Shown: positions 7,445 through 13,802 of the stretch, piece by piece
Position numbering within the stretch: position 1 is the stretch's first letter
How the letters are laid out: the number at the start of each line of letters is the position of its first letter
Origin: Planctomycetota bacterium
GTDB lineage: Bacteria; Planctomycetota; UBA8742; UBA2392
Direction of reading: 5' to 3'
DNA: 23,903 bases
Assembly: GCA_020638635.1 (NCBI GenBank)
Contig: JACKIE010000019.1
Location: forward strand, 1-23,903
Notes under the pieces: generated by a model
Database searches by the model: none
What the model saw: only the letters and a program-made list of their open reading frames with translations
Told to the model about the DNA's origin: nothing
Position numbers and translations under genes: made by a program

Positions 7445-7921
7445 ATGCGCGTCGGCATCGGCTATGACATCCATCAACTGGTCGAGGGGCGGGAACTGAT
7501 CCTGGGCGGCCTGGAAATCCCCTTTGAGAAAGGGCTCGCCGGCCACTCCGACGCGGACGCGCTGCTGCACGCCATCACCGATGCGCTGCTGGGCGCGGCG
7601 GGCCTCGGCGATATCGGCGAGTACTTCCCCGACACCGACCCGAAATGGAAAGGCGCCGACAGCGGAATGATGCTCAAGGAAGCCTTCAAGAACGTGCGTC
7701 GCCGCGGCTGGGAGGTCGAAAACATCGATTGCAACATCATCGCCCAGGCGCCGAAGCTGAAGCCCTACAAGAGCCAGATGGAGGCTCGCATCGCCTCATT
7801 GCTGGAAATCGAGACGCGTCGGGTGAACGTGAAGGCTCGCACCAACGAAGGCCTCGACGCCGTTGGGCGCGGCGAGGCGATCATCACCCAGGCCGTGGTG
7901 CTGCTGAAGCCGGCGCCGTAA
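7445..7921 (+). CDS. ispF: 2-C-methyl-D-erythritol 2,4-cyclodiphosphate synthase
   Basis: Encodes 158 residues, the normal length for IspF. The enzyme forms the cyclic diphosphate intermediate of the MEP isoprenoid pathway, releasing CMP. Metal ligands are in place: Asp8 and His10 in GIGYDIHQL, and His42 in GHSDADALLHAITDALLG, followed by GLGDIGEYFPDTDP. The C-terminal VNVKARTNEGLDAVGRGEAI is also typical. The ATG at 7445 is preferred over one 11 codons upstream because GGAG lies 5 bases before it and the protein then begins at the family's normal N-terminus. cysS follows after 14 bases on the same strand. The divergent dioxygenase-like gene starts 133 bases upstream, so promoters for both should lie in 7312-7444. 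Confidence 0.96.
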   Translation: MRVGIGYDIHQLVEGRELILGGLEIPFEKGLAGHSDADALLHAITDALLGAAGLGDIGEYFPDTDPKWKGADSGMMLKEAFKNVRRRGWEVENIDCNIIAQAPKLKPYKSQMEARIASLLEIETRRVNVKARTNEGLDAVGRGEAIITQAVVLLKPAP

Positions 7922-7935
7922 CCAGAAGCCGATAC

Positions 7936-9759
7936 ATGTCTGTCCTGAAGCTCAAAAACACGTACACCAAATCACTGGAAGTCTTCCAGCCGCTGGACTC
8001 ACAGGGCAGGCGGGTCACCATGTACTCGTGCGGCCCCACGGTCTACAGCTACGCCCACATCGGCAACTTCCGCAGCTTCCTGATGGCCGACATCCTGCGC
8101 CGCGTGCTGGAGCGCAACGGCTACGAGGTGCGGCACGTCATGAACATCACCGACGTCGGCCACCTCACCGAAGACGACGTCGCCGATGCCACGGGAGAAG
8201 ACAAGCTGCAGAAGGCCGCGCGGGAGATGGGCTGGGACCCGTACAAGCTGGCGCGCCATTACGAAAACGCCTTCGTCGAAGACGCGCGCAAACTGCGCAT
8301 GAAGAACTACAGCGGCGGCGAGGCGAGCGAGCCTGAGCTGCACCCGCGCGCCGCCAGCCACGTGCCGGAGATGCTGGCGGCGATCCAGAAGCTGCTGGAG
8401 AACGAATTCGCCTACGTCGACGATCAGGGCCAGGTCTACTTCGATATCCAGAAGTTCCCGGAGTACGGCAAGCTCAGCGGCAAGGTGATCGACGAGCTTG
8501 AGGCCGGCGCGCGCGTGGCGGTCGGCGAACACAAGCGCGACCCGCGCGACTTCTACCTGTGGAAGGTGGACCCCAAGCACCTCATGCAGTGGGACCCGCA
8601 CAGCGAAAAGGGCTGGGACCCTGCTGACTATGAGCGCTACCGGCAGCTGCTGCCCGAGGGTGTGGACCAGCGTATCAAGCCCGGCTTTCCCGGCTGGCAC
8701 ATCGAGTGCTCGGCCATGTCGCGCGCGCACCTGGGCAACCTGATCGACATCCACACCGGCGGTGAGGACAACATCTTCCCGCACCATGAGTGCGAGATCG
8801 CCCAGAGTTACGGCGCCTTCCACACCCACGTGCCCGGACCACACGGCGCGCCCGACGAGGGCTCACCGCGCAAGGCCTTTGCGCGTTACTGGGTCCACGG
8901 CCGCTACCTGCTGGTGAACAACAAGAAGATGAGCAAGCGGGACGGCACGTTCTATACCGTGCGTGACCTGCTTGACCCGCGTGCCGCCGAACGCGAAGAA
9001 CTTGCGAATCAGCTGGAGCAGGCGGGTTTCAAGGGCGGCCGCGTGCCCGCCAACGTGATCCGCTTCGCGCTGATCAGCAACCAGTACACACAGCCGATGA
9101 ACTTCAGCATCGAGGCGCTGAAGGCCGCCGGCAACGCGCTGGAGCGCATGCAGACCCGCTACGACAAGCTGCGCGAGGCCGTCAGCAACGGCACCGACCC
9201 AGACCTGGCCGGGGTGGCCTCAGACAAAGCGCTGGAGCTGGTAAGCAAGGCTGAAGAGGCCTTTGACGACGCGCTGAACGACAACCTGAACGTACCCAAC
9301 GCGCTGGCCGTTGTGTTCAGCGCGGTCAACGAGTTGAACACCATGGAGCTTGGACCGGCCGAGGCTGGTGAAGCCCTGCGCCTGATGGAGAGTTTCGACG
9401 AGGTGCTGGATGTGCTGGACCGCAGCGCACGCAGCGGCCTGATCACGCGCGAGCAGGCGGCAAGCTGGCTCGACAGCGAGACGTTGAAAGGCAAGGCCGC
9501 GCACCTGAAACACTGGGCCGAAGCGCCGGACCGCGAGCAACTGTGGGAGATGATCGAGGCCGGCCAGTTGCCGATGTTCGAGGATCTTGCGCCGATCGAG
9601 CAGATGGACGCGGAGACGATCGAGCTGTACGTGGCGATCCGCCAGAACGCCCGCAAGGCCAAAGACTTCGCCACGGCCGACGCCATCCGCGACGAGCTCA
9701 AGCAGCGCGGCGTGCAAATCGAGGACACACCCCAGGGCTTCCGCTGGGTGCTGGGGTAG
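7936..9759 (+). CDS. cysS: Cysteinyl-tRNA synthetase, long form
   Basis: Encodes 607 residues; E. coli CysRS has 461. The enzyme charges tRNA-Cys. The active site is complete: Cys32 in CGPTVYSYAHIGN (HIGN at 41-44), Cys258 in IECSAMS, His283 and Glu287 in FPHHECEIA forming the zinc site, and KMSKR at 331-335. Compared with E. coli there are roughly 65 extra residues before KMSKR, including the run KVDPKHLMQWDP and PADYERYRQLLPEG between LWK and GWHIEC, and about 80 extra after it. The C-terminal anticodon region ends ADAIRDELKQRGVQIEDTP, which is normal for CysRS. The ATG at 7936 starts the conserved LKLKNT segment, 14 bases after ispF. The open frame extends upstream inside ispF, but that extension is not family-like. 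Confidence 0.95.
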   Translation: MSVLKLKNTYTKSLEVFQPLDSQGRRVTMYSCGPTVYSYAHIGNFRSFLMADILRRVLERNGYEVRHVMNITDVGHLTEDDVADATGEDKLQKAAREMGWDPYKLARHYENAFVEDARKLRMKNYSGGEASEPELHPRAASHVPEMLAAIQKLLENEFAYVDDQGQVYFDIQKFPEYGKLSGKVIDELEAGARVAVGEHKRDPRDFYLWKVDPKHLMQWDPHSEKGWDPADYERYRQLLPEGVDQRIKPGFPGWHIECSAMSRAHLGNLIDIHTGGEDNIFPHHECEIAQSYGAFHTHVPGPHGAPDEGSPRKAFARYWVHGRYLLVNNKKMSKRDGTFYTVRDLLDPRAAEREELANQLEQAGFKGGRVPANVIRFALISNQYTQPMNFSIEALKAAGNALERMQTRYDKLREAVSNGTDPDLAGVASDKALELVSKAEEAFDDALNDNLNVPNALAVVFSAVNELNTMELGPAEAGEALRLMESFDEVLDVLDRSARSGLITREQAASWLDSETLKGKAAHLKHWAEAPDREQLWEMIEAGQLPMFEDLAPIEQMDAETIELYVAIRQNARKAKDFATADAIRDELKQRGVQIEDTPQGFRWVLG

Positions 9760-9880
9760 AAGTGCGCATTCGTTGCAGTGACACGCCTCCGCGTATCCCT
9801 GCTCGGCGGCGGGGTGATCGCGGTTCTCCAGGAGTATTTCCGCCCGCTGACGTTCAAGACGAGTTCCGAACTTCAGCAGA

Positions 9881-9972
9881 CGCCACGGAGTGGCGCCAGG
9901 AATCTGTCCCACGGCGCAGCCGTGGGACAATCTGGCAGATCACAACACTTGTGCGCCCCGTAGGGGCGCAGG
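9881..9972. repeat. Left REP-like arm: three consecutive hairpins
   Basis: Three palindromes in 92 bases upstream of the transposase gene. First, 9881-9895: CGCCAC-GGA-GTGGCG. Second, 9907-9927: TCCCACGGC-GCA-GCCGTGGGA, a perfect 9-base stem. Third, 9952-9970: TGCGCCCC-GTA-GGGGCGCA, a perfect 8-base stem. The outer and inner hairpins carry GGAG and GTAG at the apex; these tetranucleotides are the ones known to be conserved next to REP hairpins. The reverse complement of the right arm aligns to this whole segment with only a 2-base spacing difference between hairpins two and three. The stretch 9760-9880, between cysS and this arm, shows nothing I can name. Confidence 0.85.
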
Positions 9973-9982
9973 GAAGACGTGC

Positions 9983-10435
9983 ATGGCTCATACGTACACA
10001 AAACTGCTCACGCACGTCCTCTTCAGCACCAAGAACCGCGATAAGATGATTCCCCCATACCTCCTGCCCGATCTTCACGCCTACATCGGGGGGATCGTCA
10101 AGGATGTCGGAGGCACAGCGCTGATCGTGGGCGGTGTTGAAGACCACGTCCACATGCTCGTTATGCTTCCTCCGCGTATTGCCCTGTCTGACGCCATGCG
10201 TGAGGTCAAGGCAGGCTCATCGCGCTGGATGAAAGAGGAGTTGAAGACGCGCGGATCGTTTGCATGGCAGACGGGATTCACGGCGTTCAGCGTCAGTCAG
10301 TCGCGCGCTTCTGAAACAATCCAGTACATCGCAAAGCAGGCCGAACATCATCGCAAGAAGACGTTCAAGGATGAGTTGCTGGAGTTTCTTGACGGGTACG
10401 GCGTCGAATACGACGAGAAGTATCTCTGGGATTGA
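9983..10435 (+). CDS. IS200-like (Y1) tyrosine transposase, REP-associated type
   Basis: Encodes 150 residues, full length for the small Y1 transposase (Transposase_17/IS200-like) family, which nicks and rejoins single-stranded DNA. The HUH metal-binding motif is EDHVHML with His55 and His57; the single catalytic Tyr is most likely Tyr115 in IQYIAKQAEHH. The N-terminal MAHTYTKLLTHVLFSTKNR and C-terminal VEYDEKYLWD are typical. No frameshift or internal stop, so the enzyme may be active. The ATG at 9983 is chosen because it starts at the conserved N-terminus; an in-frame ATG at 9890 would translate through the left-arm hairpins. Base use is less GC-rich than the housekeeping neighbours. The hairpins in the leader could also limit its translation. 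Confidence 0.92.
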   Translation: MAHTYTKLLTHVLFSTKNRDKMIPPYLLPDLHAYIGGIVKDVGGTALIVGGVEDHVHMLVMLPPRIALSDAMREVKAGSSRWMKEELKTRGSFAWQTGFTAFSVSQSRASETIQYIAKQAEHHRKKTFKDELLEFLDGYGVEYDEKYLWD

Positions 10436-10443
10436 ACGCTTCC

Positions 10444-10534
10444 TGCGCCCCTACGGGGCGCACAGTCTTTTCGCGATCGACTGATCCCACGGCTTCGCCG
10501 TGGGCCAGATTACTTGGACCACTACGTGGTCCAA
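10444..10534. repeat. Right REP-like arm: three consecutive hairpins, mirror of the left arm
   Basis: Begins 8 bases after the transposase stop. 10444-10462 is TGCGCCCC-TAC-GGGGCGCA, the exact reverse complement of the left inner hairpin. 10485-10504 (CCCACGGC-TTC-GCCGTGGG core) matches the left middle hairpin apart from the loop. 10514-10534 is TTGGACCAC-TAC-GTGGTCCAA, a perfect 9-base stem corresponding in position to the left outer hairpin, with a changed stem but a conserved CCAC-TAC/GTA-GTGG core. Stem changes that keep pairing suggest that the structure itself is under selection. The arm may also act as a transcription block between the transposase and the converging bioB gene. Confidence 0.85.
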
Positions 10535-10562
10535 ACCGCACGATGAACGGGTATCTCGGCGC

Positions 10563-10638
10563 GTGCCCCTTCGCTTACGCTTCGGGCTCCAAAGCGCGCC
10601 TTCGGCGAGTGCGCCTTTGCTTACGCTACGACTCCAAC
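10563..10638. repeat. Two imperfect direct repeats overlapping the end of bioB
   Basis: Copies of about 30 bases at 10563-10592 and 10609-10638 (46-base period) share the core GCTTACGCT and a CTCCAA end. Between them lies a CGCCTTCGGCG mini-hairpin. On the minus strand the unit reads GGAGCCCGAAGCGTAAGCG, resembling repeat units I recall as abundant in Planctomycetota. The second copy contains the bioB stop codon (10626-10628), so an insertion of this repeat may have set the present C-terminus of BioB. Confidence 0.6.
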
Positions 10639-11642
10639 CCCAAATCGCGCACCAGCTCAAGGTCGTCTTCCTTGGTGCGGCCGGCGGTGGTCAGGTAATC
10701 GCCCACCATCATACCGTTGGCGCCGGCCATGAAGATGAACGGCTGCAACTGGCGCAGGTGCTGGATGCGGCCGCCGGCGATGAACAGGTCCGATTTCGGG
10801 TTGGTGAGGCGGAACACTGCAATCGCCTTCAGGCAGTCCATGGGGCGCAGGGGCTCGACGTGTTCGAGCGGCGTTCCCTTCACCGGCACCAGGAAGTTGA
10901 GCGGGATGTGCTCGGGCTGCAGGCTCGCCACCTGCTGCATCAGCTCGACACGCTGCTCGATGCTTTCACCCATGCCCAGGATGCCGCCGCAGCAGGTTTC
11001 CAGGCCGACTTCGCGGGCGCGCTGCACGGTCTCGAAGTTCTCGTTCCAGTCGCGGGTGGTGCAGATGTTCGGGTAGTAGCTGCGGGCGCTCTCCAGGTTG
11101 TGGTGGTAGACCTGCAGGCCGGCGTCCTTCAACTTCTCCAGCACGCGCTTGCTGACCACGCCCAGGCTGGCGTCCGGCGCGATGCGGCCGGAATCACGGA
11201 TCTTGCGCACGGCCGTGCAAATGGCGTCCAGCATGGGGCCTTCCTGAACGCCCTTGATGGCGGTGACGATGCCGAAGTTGGTGCTGCCGAAGCCTGTGGC
11301 CTGGTCGGCGGCGCGCAGGATGGCGTCGGCGTTCATGACCGGGTAGGTCTCGACGCCGGTGGCGTGCTGGTAGCTGGCGCTCTGGCCGCAGAACTTGCAG
11401 TCTTCGCCGCAGGCGCCGCTCTTGGCGTTCACGATGCTGCAACGGTGCAGCTTGTCGCCCTGGAAGCGGCGCTTGACCAGGTAGGCCGCATACATCAGGT
11501 CATAGACGCGCTCGTCAGGCAGCATCAGCAGGCGCAGGGCCGTGGCGTCGTCCAGCGCGCCGCCCTCGATGATGTAGTCGGCGATGTTGGTCAACGGCCC
11601 GTCGCCGATGTCCAGTGTGTTCGATGTTGCCGTGCCTGCCAT
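10626..11642 (-). CDS. bioB: Biotin synthase
   Basis: Encodes 338 residues, normal for BioB, the radical-SAM enzyme that inserts sulfur into dethiobiotin. The CxxxCxxC cluster motif is CGEDCKFC with Cys78, Cys82 and Cys85, followed by GQSASY. Further family segments are VYHHNLESARSYYP, CCGGILGMGES, IPLNFLVPVKGTPLE and FMAGANGMMVGDYLTTAGR. ATG at 11642 chosen for AGAGG 5 bases upstream and the usual N-terminus; a 20-residue longer frame would translate the upstream inverted repeat. The stop lies inside a dispersed repeat. No other biotin gene is in the window, so it stands alone. It may be read on from purD through the 148-base gap, or from its own promoter there; I cannot decide. Confidence 0.96.
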   Translation of the reverse strand: MAGTATSNTLDIGDGPLTNIADYIIEGGALDDATALRLLMLPDERVYDLMYAAYLVKRRFQGDKLHRCSIVNAKSGACGEDCKFCGQSASYQHATGVETYPVMNADAILRAADQATGFGSTNFGIVTAIKGVQEGPMLDAICTAVRKIRDSGRIAPDASLGVVSKRVLEKLKDAGLQVYHHNLESARSYYPNICTTRDWNENFETVQRAREVGLETCCGGILGMGESIEQRVELMQQVASLQPEHIPLNFLVPVKGTPLEHVEPLRPMDCLKAIAVFRLTNPKSDLFIAGGRIQHLRQLQPFIFMAGANGMMVGDYLTTAGRTKEDDLELVRDLGLES

Positions 11643-11662
11643 ACTCACCTCTCGCAACTGCA

Positions 11663-11793
11663 TGACGCGAAGGACGCGAAGATCACGATGAACCACTAAC
11701 ACACCTGAACAGCAGAACTCTCAACGCCGTCTGGTGCTGTTTTTAAAGTCCAAGTTACTGCCTTTCTTCGTGGCCTTCGCGCTCTTCGCGTCA
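11663..11793. repeat. Inverted-repeat element between purD and bioB
   Basis: Two 19-base arms, 11663-11681 (TGACGCGAAGGACGCGAAG) and 11775-11793 (CTTCGCGCTCTTCGCGTCA), are reverse complements at 17 of 19 positions, with 93 bases between them. The right arm contains the purD stop codon (11791-11793), and the left arm ends about 20 bases before the bioB start. In RNA this would make a long-stem hairpin just after purD and just before bioB. Each arm is itself a double GACGCGAAG-type repeat. It resembles a miniature inverted-repeat or dispersed repeat element, with no coding capacity in the middle. Confidence 0.7.
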
Positions 11794-13059
11794 GCCCTTC
11801 AAACCGCGGAAGCCGATGTCTTTGCGATAGATCATCTTGTCGAAGTGGATTTTGTCCACCGCCGCGTAGGCCCTGGCCCGTGCGTCTTTCAGGTCACTGC
11901 CCAGGGCGCAGACACTCAACACACGGCCGCCGTTGGTGTACCAGTCACCGTCCACCTTTTTGGTTCCGGCGTGGAAGACCTGCACGTCGGGGCCGAAGTC
12001 GGTATCAAGGCCCTTGATCTTGTAGCCCTTCTCGTAGTCGCGCGGATAGCCGCCGCTGGCCAGCACCACGGTCACCACGCTGCGCGGGTCCCAATCCACC
12101 TCGACGGTATCCAGCTTGCCGTCGATGGTGGCGTTTAGAACTTCGAACAGGTCGCCCTTCATGCGCATCATGATGCTCTGCGTTTCCGGGTCGCCGAAGC
12201 GCACGTTGTATTCGAGCACCTTGGGGCCCTGCTTGGTCATCATGCAGCCCACGAACAGGGTGCCCTTGTAGGGTTCGCCCTCGCGGTTCATAGCGTGGAT
12301 GGTCTGCACCACCACGTCGCGCTCAAGCACCGCGTTCTGCGTGTCGGTGATCTGCGGCAGCGGGCTGTAGGTGCCCATGCCGCCGGTGTTCTCGCCGGTG
12401 TCGCCGTCGCCAACGGGCTTGTGGTCCTGGGCGAGGCACAGGGGCAGGATGTTGTGCCCGTCGCTGATGGCGTGCACGCTGACTTCCTCACCCTGCAGGA
12501 AGTCTTCAATCAGCAGCTTGCGCCCGGCATCGCCGAAGCGCTTCTCCACCATGGCCTCGGCGACGGCCGCCTCTGCTTCTTCCTGGGTGCGGCAGATGAA
12601 CACGCCCTTGCCCGCGGCCAGGCCGTCGGCCTTGATCACGACCGGGTAGTCGCAGTTGGCCAGGTACTCCAGCGCGGGCGCCGCCTTGTCGTACACCTTG
12701 TGGCCGCCGGTCTGGATGCCGTGGCGCGACATCACGTCCTTGGCGAAGGCCTTGCTGCCCTCGAGGCGCGCGGCCTTGGCGGTGGGGCCGTAGATGCGCA
12801 GGTGCTTGCGCTGGAACAGGTCCACGATGCCGGCCACCAGCGGGTCCTCGGGGCCGACCACGGTCAGGTCGATCTTGTTTTCCCTCGCGAACGCGACCAG
12901 GTCATTGTGAGCGTCGGCCTTGATGTTGACCGGCTCGGCTACCCGGGCCATGCCATGGCTGCCGGGCGCGGCGTAGATTTTCGTGACGTGGGGTGACTGG
13001 CGAAGTTTCCAGGCCAGTGCGTGCTCGCGCGCGCCGCTGCCGATGACGAGAACCTTCAT
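11791..13059 (-). CDS. purD: Phosphoribosylamine-glycine ligase (GAR synthetase)
   Basis: Encodes 422 residues, the usual bacterial PurD length. It joins glycine to phosphoribosylamine with ATP, the second step of purine synthesis. Family features: MKVLVIGSGAREHALAWKL at the start, VGPEDPLVAGIVD, the ATP-grasp segment YPVVIKADGLAAGKGV, EDFLQGEEVSVHAISDG, TGENTGGMGTYSPLP, and EYNVRFGDPETQ for metal and ATP binding. It overlaps the histidine kinase gene by four bases (ATGA, 13056-13059) and is the last gene of the long minus-strand operon. Its stop codon lies within the arm of an inverted repeat. Placement after hemA and a kinase gene is not a standard purine context, and no other pur gene is nearby. 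Confidence 0.96.
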   Translation of the reverse strand: MKVLVIGSGAREHALAWKLRQSPHVTKIYAAPGSHGMARVAEPVNIKADAHNDLVAFARENKIDLTVVGPEDPLVAGIVDLFQRKHLRIYGPTAKAARLEGSKAFAKDVMSRHGIQTGGHKVYDKAAPALEYLANCDYPVVIKADGLAAGKGVFICRTQEEAEAAVAEAMVEKRFGDAGRKLLIEDFLQGEEVSVHAISDGHNILPLCLAQDHKPVGDGDTGENTGGMGTYSPLPQITDTQNAVLERDVVVQTIHAMNREGEPYKGTLFVGCMMTKQGPKVLEYNVRFGDPETQSIMMRMKGDLFEVLNATIDGKLDTVEVDWDPRSVVTVVLASGGYPRDYEKGYKIKGLDTDFGPDVQVFHAGTKKVDGDWYTNGGRVLSVCALGSDLKDARARAYAAVDKIHFDKMIYRKDIGFRGLKG

Positions 13060-13802
13060 GGCTGCTCACTCCCGGTGGGTACCATCGACTTCAGGCTGCC
13101 GGTCTTGGACGGGTCCACGGGCAGCAGGATCAGGAAGCGCGTGCCCTTGCCCTCTTCCGACTCGAACGTGATCTGCCCGCCGTGCTCCTCGACGATCCGG
13201 CGCACCATCGGCAGGCCCATCCCGGTGCCCTTCTTCTTCGTCGTGAAGTAGGGGCGAAACATACGATCATAGTTGGAGGGCGCAATGCCGCAGCCTGTGT
13301 CGATCACTTCAATACCCAGCAGGTCGCCCTTGATGCGTGCGCGAACAATCACTTCGCCGCCATCCTTGCCGTCGAGCGCGTCGAATGCGTTGCGCAGCAG
13401 GTTCATGATGGCCTGGCGCAGCAACGTGGCGTCGAGCAGCAGGTTGTCCAGCTTGCCCTCGTAGTCAAAGTGCAGCCGGATCTTGCGGGCCTGCGCGTCG
13501 TCGGCCAGGAACTCAAACAGCTCCACGATCATCTCGCGCAGGTTGGTACGGGTAAGCTTGAGATCGTGGCCGCGGGCGAAAGTCAGGAATTCCTGCACGA
13601 TGTCGTCCAGGTGCTGCACCTCGCGCAGCAGCACCTCGATCTTGCGCTTGGCGCGCGTGGCGGTGGGGGAGTCGTCTTTCTGGAAGTCTTCCTCCAGCAG
13701 TTGCAGCGTCAGCTTGATGGTGCTGAGCGGGTTTTTGATCTCGTGGGCCAGGCCGCCCGCGAGCTGGCCCAGGAACTCGAGCCTGGAGCTGGTGACGCTC
13801 AT
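13056..13802 (-). CDS. Cytoplasmic histidine kinase without a sensor domain
   Basis: Encodes 248 residues: a HisKA dimerisation domain (1-75) and a HATPase_c domain (~85-230). The H-box is LAGGLAHEIKNPLSTIK with His20, very like NtrB/PAS-type kinases. The N-box is MNLLRNAFDAL with Asn138, G1 is DTGCGI (168-173), the F-box MFRPYFTTKKKG and G2 GTGMGL (192-197). There is no transmembrane segment and no PAS or GAF domain: the protein starts 19 residues before the phosphorylated His. No response regulator is in the window, so signal and partner are unknown. It overlaps hemA upstream and purD downstream by ATGA, so it is made in step with both. It could be a partner-regulated kinase or one that senses through an interacting protein. 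Confidence 0.9.
   Translation of the reverse strand: MSVTSSRLEFLGQLAGGLAHEIKNPLSTIKLTLQLLEEDFQKDDSPTATRAKRKIEVLLREVQHLDDIVQEFLTFARGHDLKLTRTNLREMIVELFEFLADDAQARKIRLHFDYEGKLDNLLLDATLLRQAIMNLLRNAFDALDGKDGGEVIVRARIKGDLLGIEVIDTGCGIAPSNYDRMFRPYFTTKKKGTGMGLPMVRRIVEEHGGQITFESEEGKGTRFLILLPVDPSKTGSLKSMVPTGSEQP

Larger units (their letters stand above)
9881..10534 (+). mobile_element. IS200-like / RAYT element with mirror-image hairpin arms
   Basis: A single-gene transposable unit inserted between cysS and bioB. The transposase gene (9983-10435) is bracketed by arms of about 90 bases that are imperfect inverted copies of each other. Each arm has three hairpins in mirrored order. Left arm, reading inwards: stem around GGAG at 9881-9895, stem at 9907-9927, stem around GTAG at 9952-9970. 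Right arm, reading outwards: 10444-10462, 10485-10504, 10514-10534. Typical IS200 elements lack terminal inverted repeats, so this layout fits a REP-associated tyrosine transposase flanked by REP/BIME-type repeats better. Exact termini and target site cannot be fixed without an empty site. Confidence 0.75.

Noticed and set aside
7645..7935. An upstream extension of the cysS frame inside ispF
   Set aside because: It is low in family similarity, overlaps ispF in another frame, and the conserved CysRS start is at 7936.
9881..10534. CRISPR-like array, because of repeated palindromes
   Set aside because: Repeats are mirrored hairpins around one transposase gene, with no regular spacers and no cas genes.
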